Source: Klebsiella pneumoniae
Lineage (GTDB): Bacteria; Myxococcota_A; UBA9042
Assembly: GCA_945889325.1 (NCBI GenBank)
Contig: CAMDBH010000005.1
Location: 1-64,000, forward strand
Length of the DNA stretch: 64,000 nt
Direction: 5' to 3'
The translations under genes were made by a program, and so were the position numbers. The notes under the pieces are model-generated. The model saw only the letters and a program-made list of their open reading frames with translations, ran no database searches and was not told where the DNA came from. Below, one piece after another: positions 35,937 to 44,583 of this stretch (position 1 is its first letter; each line of letters opens with the position of its first letter).

Positions 35937-36953
35937 TTAACGCAGGCCCAGTTTGGCCAGCGCATCGCGGTTGCGTGTCGCCGGCAGGCAGGTTGGGCAC
36001 CGCTGCGCGGCCGTGTCAAAAGCGGTCAAGGCTTCCGTTAATTCGCCCAGTTGGACGCGGACGATGCCCAAATTGTACCACACCGTCCAACCGCCGCCGC
36101 GCGCGGTCAGGCCAACCAGCACATCGCGCGCTTGCGTCGGTTGCCCAGCAGAGATTTGCGTGACGGCCCATAATTCTTGGTAAAAAGCGTCCGACGGTTC
36201 CTTTTGCGCAGCTTGCGCCGCCCAGCGCAAGGCTTCTGCTTTTTCTCCGCTGTTCAGCGCCGCTTGGGCGCGCAGGGCCAAGACCAACGCCGACTCCTGG
36301 TCGCCTTCGAAACCCTTGAGCAGCACAAGGATATCTGGCCATTTTTGTGCTTGTCGCGCCAAAAGAGCCTGCAAAATTGCGCGCTCAGCGCTCGGTTGTG
36401 CGTGCTCCATGCGCGACTTGGCGACTTGCGGCTGCGCCGCGTTCCAAGCCACTGTGGCCATCAGCAAATCGTCAGCGGCGTCAACAGGCAACGCCGCCAC
36501 GGCGTCCCAAGCTTTGCGCCACTGGCCTTCTGCTGCTAAAACGGCCACTTGGGCCGATTGCCAAACGCCAATCGCCATAGCGTTAGACTTTGCGGTTTTT
36601 TCAGCCACGTCCAAGCGCTGCCGCGCCAATTTGACGTCGCCCGCCACCAAGGCCATGCGGGCGGCGAATCCCGCCACACCCTTGTCGGTACCCGCCGATT
36701 TTAATAGCTTGTCCAGCAAAAGGTTGGCGTCCGCCCGCCGCTCCGGTTGCAGCGCGAGTATGCGAATTCTGTTGAGTTGTGCGCCGTAAAGTGCGCTGTC
36801 GCGTTCGAACGCATCTTCATATTTTTGCAGCGCTTTGGCTGGTTCGCCAGCGTTTTCCGCGGCGAAGCCGTCGCGATAGGCCAACACCGCCCTTGAGGTC
36901 GTGCAGCCACTCACCACAAGTGCCAGAATCAATACGCAAATGCGCTGAATCAT
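35937..36953 (-). CDS. TPR lipoprotein
   Basis: 338 residues from ATG 36953, with GAGG 9 nt upstream. A short leader ends in VVSGC, placing the lipid-modified cysteine at residue 17. The body is a run of tetratricopeptide-like repeats: AYRDGFAAENAGEPAKALQK at the start and WYNLGIVRVQLGELTEALTA at the end. TPR lipoproteins assemble envelope complexes such as pili, secretion systems or the outer membrane assembly machinery. It lies between a lipoprotein gene and a membrane glycosyltransferase gene on the same strand, 84 and 24 nt away. The partner is unknown. Confidence 0.75.
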   Translation of the reverse strand: MIQRICVLILALVVSGCTTSRAVLAYRDGFAAENAGEPAKALQKYEDAFERDSALYGAQLNRIRILALQPERRADANLLLDKLLKSAGTDKGVAGFAARMALVAGDVKLARQRLDVAEKTAKSNAMAIGVWQSAQVAVLAAEGQWRKAWDAVAALPVDAADDLLMATVAWNAAQPQVAKSRMEHAQPSAERAILQALLARQAQKWPDILVLLKGFEGDQESALVLALRAQAALNSGEKAEALRWAAQAAQKEPSDAFYQELWAVTQISAGQPTQARDVLVGLTARGGGWTVWYNLGIVRVQLGELTEALTAFDTAAQRCPTCLPATRNRDALAKLGLR

Positions 36954-36977
36954 TTCCAAAACCTCGGTCCGTTGTAC

Positions 36978-39809
36978 CTAATTCTGCAGGGTTGGTCCAA
37001 CGCCGCGTTTGCCGGCGTAGCGGCAGGTCGTAAGGCCCGGTTTGAGGCGCCACAACTCGATCTCTAAATCTTTCCAATGCTTGAGCTTGGCGTCGTGAAA
37101 GACTTCAGCTCTTTCAAAATTGGCGATAATTGTTGCGCGTTTGTTCAACGTCGGCGCCGCAAAATAGGACTGCGGCGCAACCACCAGCCACTGCAGATGA
37201 TCGGCGCAGGCCTTGTCCCAAAACTGCTCCAGTTGCACTGCGCCTGTGTCGAACACCTTTGTGTTTGTATCGACTTGGTTGCCAGCGAGTCGTCGGTTGG
37301 CGAGCAATGCGATGAGCGGGGCGTAGTCGCTTGCACCGGAGATCGTGGCCTCTGGGCCGCTGTGGCCGTCAATGTAGGCAGCAATCGCCTCCGCCGTAGA
37401 AAAATAACGCTTTTTGTTCCACAAATAGTGGTGGATTCCGCTTTCGACGTTGCCCCTGGTGCGGGTGTCTTGCCAAAACACCGCCCTTGTCAGTTCGGAC
37501 AGCCACGCTGGCCCAGGCGCATCCACCCATTCAAAACGCAAAACCTCACCGACCCCCGAGCCATCGGCTGTGGCGACGAATTCTGACTTAAATGCTTTGT
37601 GATTTGCGTACATGTCTACCGGAACCCACAGCAGTATCGCGCTCAGGCCCGCCAGCGCCGACCAGCGCAGACCGCGTGGTAACGGCAACTTGCGCACCGG
37701 CGCTTGGACGATCAACTGGAAGATTTTGGCCAGATTGCCCAACCAGATCATGGCATTGATTGCAAGCAGCGGCATTAAAAGCGCGTAGTAGAAATCATAG
37801 CGCTCCTTAAATTGGGCGAATTCGGTGAGCAGCGCGGCGGCCAGTACAATCGCGATAGCCTGAGCACCGAGATCGTCAAGCCGCTGCCACCAAGTCCGCG
37901 GATTCCAAAGAATCGACCCATCCGTACCCGCCGGTAGGCGCTGTTGATCGCGCGAATTCATCCGAGTTTGGACGCCTTGAAGCCAAACGCCCCAAGCCAA
38001 ACCAACTGGCGCCAGCGCGGCCAACCAATAATGGGCGGCGTGGTAGTAAAGCGTGACGGTGAAATCGTTTTTTGGCGCATCCGCATCGAACACACCGCGC
38101 AAAAGTAAGGCGAGGTTGAGCAAGACCGCCTGTGGTCCCTCGGAAAGGGGCGTGAATCCTTCGATCTTGGCCTTCTTGGCAAAATGGTAGCCGTAAGCAC
38201 CGTCGATGAAAAGATCCCCAGCGGCAAGGTAAAAATACAAATTGAGCACGCCCCAAACGGCTAGAAAACCAACGCATAGGCGAATAAAGGGCAGCTGCCA
38301 GAGGCGATACGTCGCAGAAACCCGCAACGTCTTCGGCAATGGATCAGGGTGAAAAAGGGCTAGCACGGCGAGCGTTAGAAAAGCGCCGATGGCGTAAAAT
38401 CCAGTGGAGGCCGCGGCGCCGAGCAACAGGCCACCGAGCACAAATCGCTGCGACAAGACAGCCCAAAATCCCCACATCATCCAGCAGGTTGTGAGATTGA
38501 TGCCCGTGAGGTTGGTCGAAGCCTGCAGCACTTCGCAAGCAAACAAATACAGGCCGAGCGCGACAGGGCCAGCCCAAATCCCTATGTGTTTTCGGGCGAT
38601 GCGCCAAACGGCGATGCCTGCACCAAGTGCTGCCAGGGCCGAAAGCCATTTGGAAAGTCCAAAACTGTAGCCGAAAATTTTGTACAGCGCTGCGGGCACT
38701 GCGATGTGCAAAGGCGGGTGGGAAAAGAAGAAATCTGTATACGGCCACAGGCCCTGGCTCCACATTTTGGCGGCATAGAAGTAAATCGCCTCGTCCGTTG
38801 TGGAGTAGCGCACGCCGTTGAGTTTGAGCAGCAAAAAAGCCGCGATCATCAAGGCAACTGCGAATGATTCCCAACGGATTGCGAGCGATCTCAGCGCGCT
38901 GTCATTGTCGCGCACCGCCAGCGGCAGCAACGCCCCCGCGATAATCAGCGCCGTACCGACCGTTTGCAGGCTCAGACTAAGCGGTTGAGTGCCGTGCAAA
39001 GGCCATAAAAGCAAGGGCAAAATCAGCGCTACCGCGAACGACGTTGCGATGCGCCGCGAGAGATCAGCGTCAAAAACCAGCCATAAAATGAGCAATGTGG
39101 CAGCCAATGCTTGGGCGAGTACGAACAGCGAACCGGGCAGCGCGACGATTGGACCATTGGGCACCATGTGCAGACCGGTCAACGCCGCGATGACTGGCAG
39201 TCGCACTTCGCCGAGCCAAGTCGTTGGGGTCCAGACCTGCAGAAAACTTGCGACCGCCCCAACCGCCGTCAGGCTGCGCGCCGACGCCGAATTCGGGCGC
39301 AATTGCACGGCAAACAGGCCGGCGAGGGCCACGCCTGTCGCCAATGTTGGCGTGATTCCTGCTAGCGAGTCGCGCAGGGGCTCCGACCAGCCGCCACTCA
39401 GACTTGGCACCGCCAACTCGCGCAAACGCAAGCCCAAGCCCGCGAGGCACGCCGCGGCGATCAAAAAAGTTTTGCTCCTGGAACTGAGGCCCTCCACCGG
39501 GGCGCTGTTTCGTGCGCCGGCAAACCCAATAAAGCCAAACAAGACAGCGAGTATCGTAAGCGCCGTGCTCAGTTTGTGGACGAAGGACCAAGTCGCTTGG
39601 GCCCCAAATGCAGCGGACGGCGAACCGTCGAGGGGCAACGCAAGTGCCAGCGAGACCGCGGCAAGCCCCAAAACCAAAGGCGGAAATAGCCACGGCGAGT
39701 CGGCGAGCGCGGCGCTTTGGGCCACATCTTCGCCGAACATCGTCTGAGTCACGGACGGTTCGGCACTTGGCGGCGTTATTGTCGATTTTTCAGGCAGTTT
39801 TCGAGCCAC
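36978..39809 (-). CDS. GT39/ArnT-like membrane glycosyltransferase
   Basis: About 943 residues from GTG 39809, chosen for the purine-rich GGGGGC just upstream and its position 20 nt after the meaB stop; ATG 39740 would remove 23 residues. There are many membrane helices. In the middle is STTDEAIYFYAAKMWSQG followed by WPYTDFFFSHPPLHIAVPA, the loop pattern of GT39/GT83 enzymes in which an acidic residue of the first loop acts as base. These transfer a sugar, often mannose, from polyprenyl phosphate to protein or lipid on the periplasmic side. The soluble C-terminal region (about residues 690-943) is unusually large. A polyprenyl-phosphate mannose synthase-like gene at 59006-59755 could supply the donor; that link is inference. 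Confidence 0.78.
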   Translation of the reverse strand: MARKLPEKSTITPPSAEPSVTQTMFGEDVAQSAALADSPWLFPPLVLGLAAVSLALALPLDGSPSAAFGAQATWSFVHKLSTALTILAVLFGFIGFAGARNSAPVEGLSSRSKTFLIAAACLAGLGLRLRELAVPSLSGGWSEPLRDSLAGITPTLATGVALAGLFAVQLRPNSASARSLTAVGAVASFLQVWTPTTWLGEVRLPVIAALTGLHMVPNGPIVALPGSLFVLAQALAATLLILWLVFDADLSRRIATSFAVALILPLLLWPLHGTQPLSLSLQTVGTALIIAGALLPLAVRDNDSALRSLAIRWESFAVALMIAAFLLLKLNGVRYSTTDEAIYFYAAKMWSQGLWPYTDFFFSHPPLHIAVPAALYKIFGYSFGLSKWLSALAALGAGIAVWRIARKHIGIWAGPVALGLYLFACEVLQASTNLTGINLTTCWMMWGFWAVLSQRFVLGGLLLGAAASTGFYAIGAFLTLAVLALFHPDPLPKTLRVSATYRLWQLPFIRLCVGFLAVWGVLNLYFYLAAGDLFIDGAYGYHFAKKAKIEGFTPLSEGPQAVLLNLALLLRGVFDADAPKNDFTVTLYYHAAHYWLAALAPVGLAWGVWLQGVQTRMNSRDQQRLPAGTDGSILWNPRTWWQRLDDLGAQAIAIVLAAALLTEFAQFKERYDFYYALLMPLLAINAMIWLGNLAKIFQLIVQAPVRKLPLPRGLRWSALAGLSAILLWVPVDMYANHKAFKSEFVATADGSGVGEVLRFEWVDAPGPAWLSELTRAVFWQDTRTRGNVESGIHHYLWNKKRYFSTAEAIAAYIDGHSGPEATISGASDYAPLIALLANRRLAGNQVDTNTKVFDTGAVQLEQFWDKACADHLQWLVVAPQSYFAAPTLNKRATIIANFERAEVFHDAKLKHWKDLEIELWRLKPGLTTCRYAGKRGVGPTLQN

Positions 39810-39829
39810 GCCGCCCCCGAATACGCCTG

Positions 39830-40855
39830 TTATGGCTGACCGATTGTTGCGACGATCGCAACTTCGGCCGCGGCGTAGGGGTCGACGCGGCGTTGCGCGA
39901 CCTGATCTATCAGTTGAGCTCCACGCGTATCTTTGCGCAACCACGGATCAATTTTTCGGCTACACAAGTCGCGGGCCACGCTGCAGACCACAAAATGCGC
40001 GCGCATGCGTTCGCGTTGGCGGCGATCGGGAGCCGTTTGCAGGTGGAGCGCGTGTTTCTCAATCTGTTCAAGCAGTTCAGCGATGCCTTGGCCGCGCGAA
40101 GCCACGGTCGGCACAATCGGCGGCAGCCATGTCGGCATCGTCGACATCAGCATTTGCAACCCGCGCAGATCGCCCATCGCGCGATCGGCACCGTCTGCAT
40201 CGGCTTTGTTGACGACAAAGATATCAGCAATTTCAAGAATGCCAGCTTTGATCGCCTGAATGTCGTCGCCCATGCCCGGCACCAGAACCACCACCGTGGT
40301 GTGGGCAGTTCGCACGATATCGATTTCGTCTTGGCCGACACCGACTGTTTCGATAAGGACCACGTCAAAGCCCATCGCATCCATGACATGCACGATGTCA
40401 CCCGTCGAACGCGACAGGCCACCGAGCGCACCGCGCGTGGCCAGACTGCGAATAAAAACACCGGGATCGGCGGCGTGTTCCATCATGCGGATGCGGTCAC
40501 CCAAGATGGCGCCGCCCGAAAAAGGGCTGGACGGATCGACGGCAATCACCGCCACTCGCTTGTCTTGCGCGCGAAAAAGTCCGATCAGCCGCGACGTCAG
40601 CGTCGACTTGCCCGAGCCGGGATTGCCTGTGATACCGATTACTTGTGCGCGTCCGGTGTGGGGGTACAGGCGCTGCAGTGTGGCGATCGCGCCCGGCATG
40701 CGGTCGTCGAGCATGCGCATCAGCCGCGCGCCTGCGCGAAGATCACCCGCCAAAATCGCAGCGGCCGCGTCGTCCGCGGTCGTCGCTGTATCCGGCGTTA
40801 GCGCCGCCGATTCAACGCGATCTGGCAGGGGCGTTTCTGCGGCAGGGGCGATCAT
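39830..40855 (-). CDS. meaB: Methylmalonyl-CoA mutase-associated GTPase MeaB
   Basis: 341 residues of the MeaB/ArgK G3E GTPase family, which loads and protects adenosylcobalamin in methylmalonyl-CoA mutase. The P-loop GNPGSGKST is at residues 77-85, VIAVDPSSPFSGGAILGDR contains the Mg-binding region, LIETVGVGQDEI is the G3 segment and VVNKADADGADRA holds the NKxD. No mutase gene is in the window, so the partner is elsewhere. The gene lies 20 nt before the glycosyltransferase gene; a functional link to it is unlikely. Presence implies B12-dependent propionate or branched-chain metabolism in this organism. Confidence 0.93.
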   Translation of the reverse strand: MIAPAAETPLPDRVESAALTPDTATTADDAAAAILAGDLRAGARLMRMLDDRMPGAIATLQRLYPHTGRAQVIGITGNPGSGKSTLTSRLIGLFRAQDKRVAVIAVDPSSPFSGGAILGDRIRMMEHAADPGVFIRSLATRGALGGLSRSTGDIVHVMDAMGFDVVLIETVGVGQDEIDIVRTAHTTVVVLVPGMGDDIQAIKAGILEIADIFVVNKADADGADRAMGDLRGLQMLMSTMPTWLPPIVPTVASRGQGIAELLEQIEKHALHLQTAPDRRQRERMRAHFVVCSVARDLCSRKIDPWLRKDTRGAQLIDQVAQRRVDPYAAAEVAIVATIGQP

Positions 40856-40892
40856 GGATGGATTTGCTCGCGGTTTCGGTAGCGAATTTTTT

Positions 40893-41768
40893 TTAGAACG
40901 CGACGCCGATTTTGCCCGTCAGCGCGTTCAAGCCGTCGGTCAGCGAGCGCATGAATTCAAAGCCGAATTGCACGCGGGTGGCGATGATGCGCAGGCCAAT
41001 GCCGCCGCGGTGGCCGATGCCGTCGAAAAAATTGCCATTGGTGCCGCCGCCGAGCGGATCGAGGGTGGCATTTTGGCCCTTGATCGCCTTTTCATTGGGA
41101 AAAACGGTCAGCGTGTGGGCAAGCGCGTAGGTGTAGCCCAGCGTATATGAAATCCACGGTTGCATCGCGACGACGCCACCGATGCCGAACGACTTGGAAA
41201 AGCCGAATTCGGCAGCGGCAGTCGCCAACTCCATTTGTGAGTTGCCAAGGACAACGTTGCCGCCCAAGCGCACGCCGAAATCTGGAATTTTGCGAAAACC
41301 ATCGACGAGCGAAAGCCGGACATCAGCACCGATTGCCCACAAGTTTGAATTGGCAACGTGAGTTAGCGAAGTTGCGATCTGCGTGCTGTGTGGCAAACCC
41401 TTGCGAAAATTGACCTGATGCACGGTCAGCGACGTCGGCGGCGTATCCACCGCATTTTTCCAATAATCCGCCTTGCTGTTGAGTCCGACCGAACTGACGC
41501 TGTAGCCGGCCTCAATGCCCAGCGGACCAAGCGACTGAAAAGGGCCGCCCATCCGCGGCGCGATCGCGAAGCCCAACTCGCGCATCAGAGATTTGTAAGC
41601 TCCGCTTTGCACGCGGATGTTGCCGTTGCCGGTGAGCAGCGCGGGATCGACCAACCCTTCAAAATGCAGCGCCAGTTGATCGGCCGCGCGCGCGGGCATA
41701 GGCAGCAGCGCGAGCACGCTCAGCAGCCAAAGCAGCATCGGTTTTTTCATGTTTTGGGCGTCTAGCAT
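40893..41768 (-). CDS. Outer-membrane-type beta-barrel protein, unknown function
   Basis: 291 residues from ATG 41768, favoured because GGAG lies about 8 nt upstream; ATG 41750 begins the signal peptide proper, MKKPMLLWLLSVLALLPMPARA. The mature part is rich in Gly, short strands and aromatic residues (SYTLGYTYALAHTLTVF, GGIGLRIIATRVQFGFEFM), ends in a hydrophobic IGVAF with a terminal phenylalanine as in outer membrane barrels, and has no lipobox. The open frame continues upstream through four 18-bp repeats that each contain an in-frame ATG, so alternative N-termini are possible. The ligand or role is unknown. Confidence 0.72.
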   Translation of the reverse strand: MLDAQNMKKPMLLWLLSVLALLPMPARAADQLALHFEGLVDPALLTGNGNIRVQSGAYKSLMRELGFAIAPRMGGPFQSLGPLGIEAGYSVSSVGLNSKADYWKNAVDTPPTSLTVHQVNFRKGLPHSTQIATSLTHVANSNLWAIGADVRLSLVDGFRKIPDFGVRLGGNVVLGNSQMELATAAAEFGFSKSFGIGGVVAMQPWISYTLGYTYALAHTLTVFPNEKAIKGQNATLDPLGGGTNGNFFDGIGHRGGIGLRIIATRVQFGFEFMRSLTDGLNALTGKIGVAF

Positions 41769-41781
41769 CAGGGCGCTCCGA

Positions 41782-41848
41782 GTCATCTGGCGTTTTTGTG
41801 TCATCTGGCGTTTTTGTGTCATCTGGCGTTTTTGTGTCATCTGGCGTC
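41782..41848. repeat. 18-bp tandem repeat with an in-frame start codon in each copy
   Basis: GTCATCTGGCGTTTTTGT occurs three times perfectly (41782-41799, 41800-41817, 41818-41835) with a partial fourth to 41848. On the minus strand each copy reads ATG ACA CAA AAA CGC CAG, i.e. MTQKRQ, in frame with the outer-membrane-type gene that begins at 41768. The repeats therefore lie in its leader or in a basic N-terminal extension. Upstream on the same strand TGGACA and CACAAT, 17 bp apart near 41893-41921, are a possible promoter. Confidence 0.85.
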
Positions 41849-41947
41849 TTGATCGAATCAACTGCGACTTCAGGAGCCGCAACGGTTATTGTGGTGCAGC
41901 GGCATTGGATTGTCCACTATGCAAAATTGCGCTACCTTTGCAAAGAG

Positions 41948-43369
41948 TTAGCGTTGCCCTTGCAGTGACCGCGCTTGGGTCGCGGCATCTTGCTTCATCT
42001 TTTCACGCGCTTGCGGATCTGCCCAGCGCGCTTGCACGTCGGGCGCAAGCCCAGCTATGGGATCAAAAAAATAGTACACCTTGTCCGGATCGACATTGGG
42101 GCTGCGAAAAATGGCGATACCGGTCTGACGGTCGTAAAAATCGTAGCTGTGCGCGTCGCGTTTGCCGCCGCCCCCCGGTGCATCAACGATGAATGCAGGC
42201 GTATTGAAACCGGCCGTTACACCACGCACTGCTTTTTCCAGATCGATAGAAGTCTGCAGCGTCGTCCGCAAGTCCTCAACACCTTTCACCAAATCGTGGG
42301 TATACACGTAGTACGGGTGCACGCCGATATGACCCAGACGCTTGACCAGCAATTGCATCGCTTCGACGCTATCGTTGACGCCCCGCTGCAGCACGCATTG
42401 GTTGCGAATCAAAACGCCGGCTTCTGTCAGTCGGCCGATGGCTTCTCGCGTGATCCAAGTAATTTCATTGGCGTGGTTGAAATGCGTATGCAAGACCACG
42501 TCTTTGCGCAGCTTTCGCCCGAGGTGAACCACGTCGATCAGCGCGTGGGTCCAGTCATTGTCGGTCAGCAGCTTTTGCGGCATCACCGCCGGGCCCTTGG
42601 TGGCATATCGGATGCGCTTGATCTGGGGAAAACCCAGCAGCCGTTCACCTATTAGCCTGATATTGCGCGCATTCAGGTTGTACACGTCGCCGCCGGAGAT
42701 GACGATGTCCTCAAGTTCTGGCCTGGATTCGATGTAGTCAAAAATTTGCTCCCAGCGCGAACTTTCAGGATTCATGTGCACTTTGTCGACCGTTTCTGTG
42801 TCCAGACCGATCGCATAAGAGCGCGTACAGAAACGGCAATACACCGGACAGGTGTCCAGCGCCAAAAACAGCGCCTTGTCGGGATAGCGATGTGTCAGCC
42901 CCAAAACCGGCATATCCGCTTGCTCGCTGAGCGAATCTAGCGTTAATTCAGGGTGATCCGGCATGAAGCGCGACGCAAGCGGAATAAACTGACGCCGAAT
43001 GGGATCGTCGTACGGGTTTTTCCAATCTATAAGGCTCAGAAGATATGGGGTAATGCGCACAGACATCGGCGACTGCGCAAAGCCAGCTTGCGCATCCGCA
43101 ATGAAATCGGGCGGTGCGATGTCGGCAATCGCTTCGAGCAACTTGTCGATGCGCGTGATCGAATTCTTGCCCTGCCACTTGAAATCCAAAAACGTCGCTT
43201 CGGTCACATGGTGATAAGCCGGAATGGCCTGCCAAAACGGTCCTTCGCGCAAATTTCGGTGTTCGAGCTGCGAAGCAGGCGCCGGCGGCCGCACCCGAGG
43301 CCCTTGGGGCGCAAAGAGATGTTGAGGCGGCTGCTTGCCCAAAAGCGAAGTATCATTCATAGCTTGCAT
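41948..43369 (-). CDS. kamA: KamA-family radical SAM enzyme (lysine 2,3-aminomutase)
   Basis: 473 residues from ATG 43369, with TAGGT at 6-8 nt; ATG 43360 is the alternative. The cluster motif CxxxCxxC is at Cys174, Cys178 and Cys181 (DTCPVYCRFCTRS). VISGGDVYNL follows, and the PLP-binding region and the family C-terminus (TPAFIVDAPGGGGKRD) are present. Length and sequence fit lysine 2,3-aminomutase, which converts L-lysine to beta-lysine using SAM, PLP and a 4Fe-4S cluster. It may serve lysine fermentation, osmolyte synthesis (N-acetyl-beta-lysine) or antibiotic precursors; no partner gene of these pathways is nearby. A shorter paralogue is at 9713-10822. Confidence 0.88.
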   Translation of the reverse strand: MQAMNDTSLLGKQPPQHLFAPQGPRVRPPAPASQLEHRNLREGPFWQAIPAYHHVTEATFLDFKWQGKNSITRIDKLLEAIADIAPPDFIADAQAGFAQSPMSVRITPYLLSLIDWKNPYDDPIRRQFIPLASRFMPDHPELTLDSLSEQADMPVLGLTHRYPDKALFLALDTCPVYCRFCTRSYAIGLDTETVDKVHMNPESSRWEQIFDYIESRPELEDIVISGGDVYNLNARNIRLIGERLLGFPQIKRIRYATKGPAVMPQKLLTDNDWTHALIDVVHLGRKLRKDVVLHTHFNHANEITWITREAIGRLTEAGVLIRNQCVLQRGVNDSVEAMQLLVKRLGHIGVHPYYVYTHDLVKGVEDLRTTLQTSIDLEKAVRGVTAGFNTPAFIVDAPGGGGKRDAHSYDFYDRQTGIAIFRSPNVDPDKVYYFFDPIAGLAPDVQARWADPQAREKMKQDAATQARSLQGQR

Positions 43370-43449
43370 AACGGACCTAACGAAGGCGGGCAGAGGCTCG
43401 CGCGGGCGATTAGCTTATCATGTGAGAATGCTTGACGTCGATCGCCTGT

Positions 43450-44583
43450 CTAACCACCAACGATGCGCTGCGCTAGGTCCCGCAGTTCCAAAAGCGTGTG
43501 AATATCCTGCTCCCGTTGCGGTACGGATTGGCAAAAACCTTTAGGTCCAGCAAGTTGTCGCATCATCGCGATTTGTGCGGCGTCGGCCTCGACCAAAAGA
43601 TGCAGATGCTGCAGGCCCTCTTGCAACCGGCCCGCCAGATCGCCGTCATCGGTCGGCGGCGCCTGATCCGCGCCGGGCCAAGAAATATCCGGCTGCAAGC
43701 AGCGGTTGACGATAAAACCGCCAAAAGGCATAGCCTGTTCGCGCAGTTCGGCGTGCAGGTGCCGAGCTTCTCGCAGCGACGTTTCGCCCGGCGCGGTCAC
43801 GATCACAAAGCGCGTGGTCGGCGCGCGCAACATGCGTTGGGTGGCGGCGGCGCGATCGCGCAGGCGCGGCAGCACATCGCGGAAGGATGAAAAAAATTGG
43901 GCGATGTCGGGTACGGTGTCGCTGCCAAACAAGCGTCCCAGCACGCTCATGGCCATAGAACCGCCCGTATTTAGGAACGAAAAGCGCGACTTCTGCCCAG
44001 GCAGCGGCACTTTGCCAAACCACTTGAGCACGCGTTCGTTGATAAAACTCGACAGCGTGTCCGACGCGTGCAGAAAATCCATCGCGTTGTGCATGGGCGG
44101 CGTGTCGAGAATGAGCAGGTCAAAGCGCGGGTCGGTCGTCAAATTATAGATAAGTTCCAAGGCGATGTAATCTGGCGACGCGGCTAGAGCCGGCAAAAAA
44201 GCCCGGTAAACGCGGTTGTTGAGCACTTGATCGTGCAACAACGGATCAGGCAGCAGGCGAGCGAACATCGCAGTCGCTCCAGTCTCCGCGTCCAGCATCA
44301 TCGCGTGAAGGGTGCCAATTTGCTCAGGTTGCGCGCCAATCGTTTGTGCCATCCGCGGCAGCACTTCCAATGGCGTGTTCGGCGGGTGACCCTGCCCGTG
44401 CAGGCCGAGCGCCTGCAACAGGCGTTGCGCTGGATCGATCGTCAAAACCAGCACTTTCCGTCCGTCCAGCGCCGCTTGCAATGCCAGCGCGGCCGAGGCC
44501 GTCGTTTTGCCGACGCCGCCAGATCCGCAAAATACCAGCAACTTAGCTTTGGCCAAGGCGGTTTGTAGCGACGGATCGGTCAT
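43450..44583 (-). CDS. ArsA/Get3-family ATPase (second of a pair)
   Basis: 377 residues. The deviant P-loop GSGGVGKTT is at residues 20-28, followed by VLTIDPAQRL (switch-like DP motif), LLILDTPPMHNAMDFL (A-loop/Walker B-like DTPP) and VIVTAPGETSLREA, all of the ArsA/Get3 group. Bacterial members seldom pump arsenite; many are of unknown function or handle membrane proteins. Its ATG overlaps the stop of the next ATPase gene upstream (ATGA), showing translational coupling. Each protein has one nucleotide-binding domain, so the pair may work as a heterodimer resembling the two halves of ArsA. No arsR, arsB or arsC is nearby. Confidence 0.87.
   Translation of the reverse strand: MTDPSLQTALAKAKLLVFCGSGGVGKTTASAALALQAALDGRKVLVLTIDPAQRLLQALGLHGQGHPPNTPLEVLPRMAQTIGAQPEQIGTLHAMMLDAETGATAMFARLLPDPLLHDQVLNNRVYRAFLPALAASPDYIALELIYNLTTDPRFDLLILDTPPMHNAMDFLHASDTLSSFINERVLKWFGKVPLPGQKSRFSFLNTGGSMAMSVLGRLFGSDTVPDIAQFFSSFRDVLPRLRDRAAATQRMLRAPTTRFVIVTAPGETSLREARHLHAELREQAMPFGGFIVNRCLQPDISWPGADQAPPTDDGDLAGRLQEGLQHLHLLVEADAAQIAMMRQLAGPKGFCQSVPQREQDIHTLLELRDLAQRIVGG

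Noticed and set aside
41782-41848. Short repeats suspected to be a small CRISPR array
   Set aside because: The 18-bp units are directly adjacent without spacers and keep the reading frame, so it is a tandem repeat.
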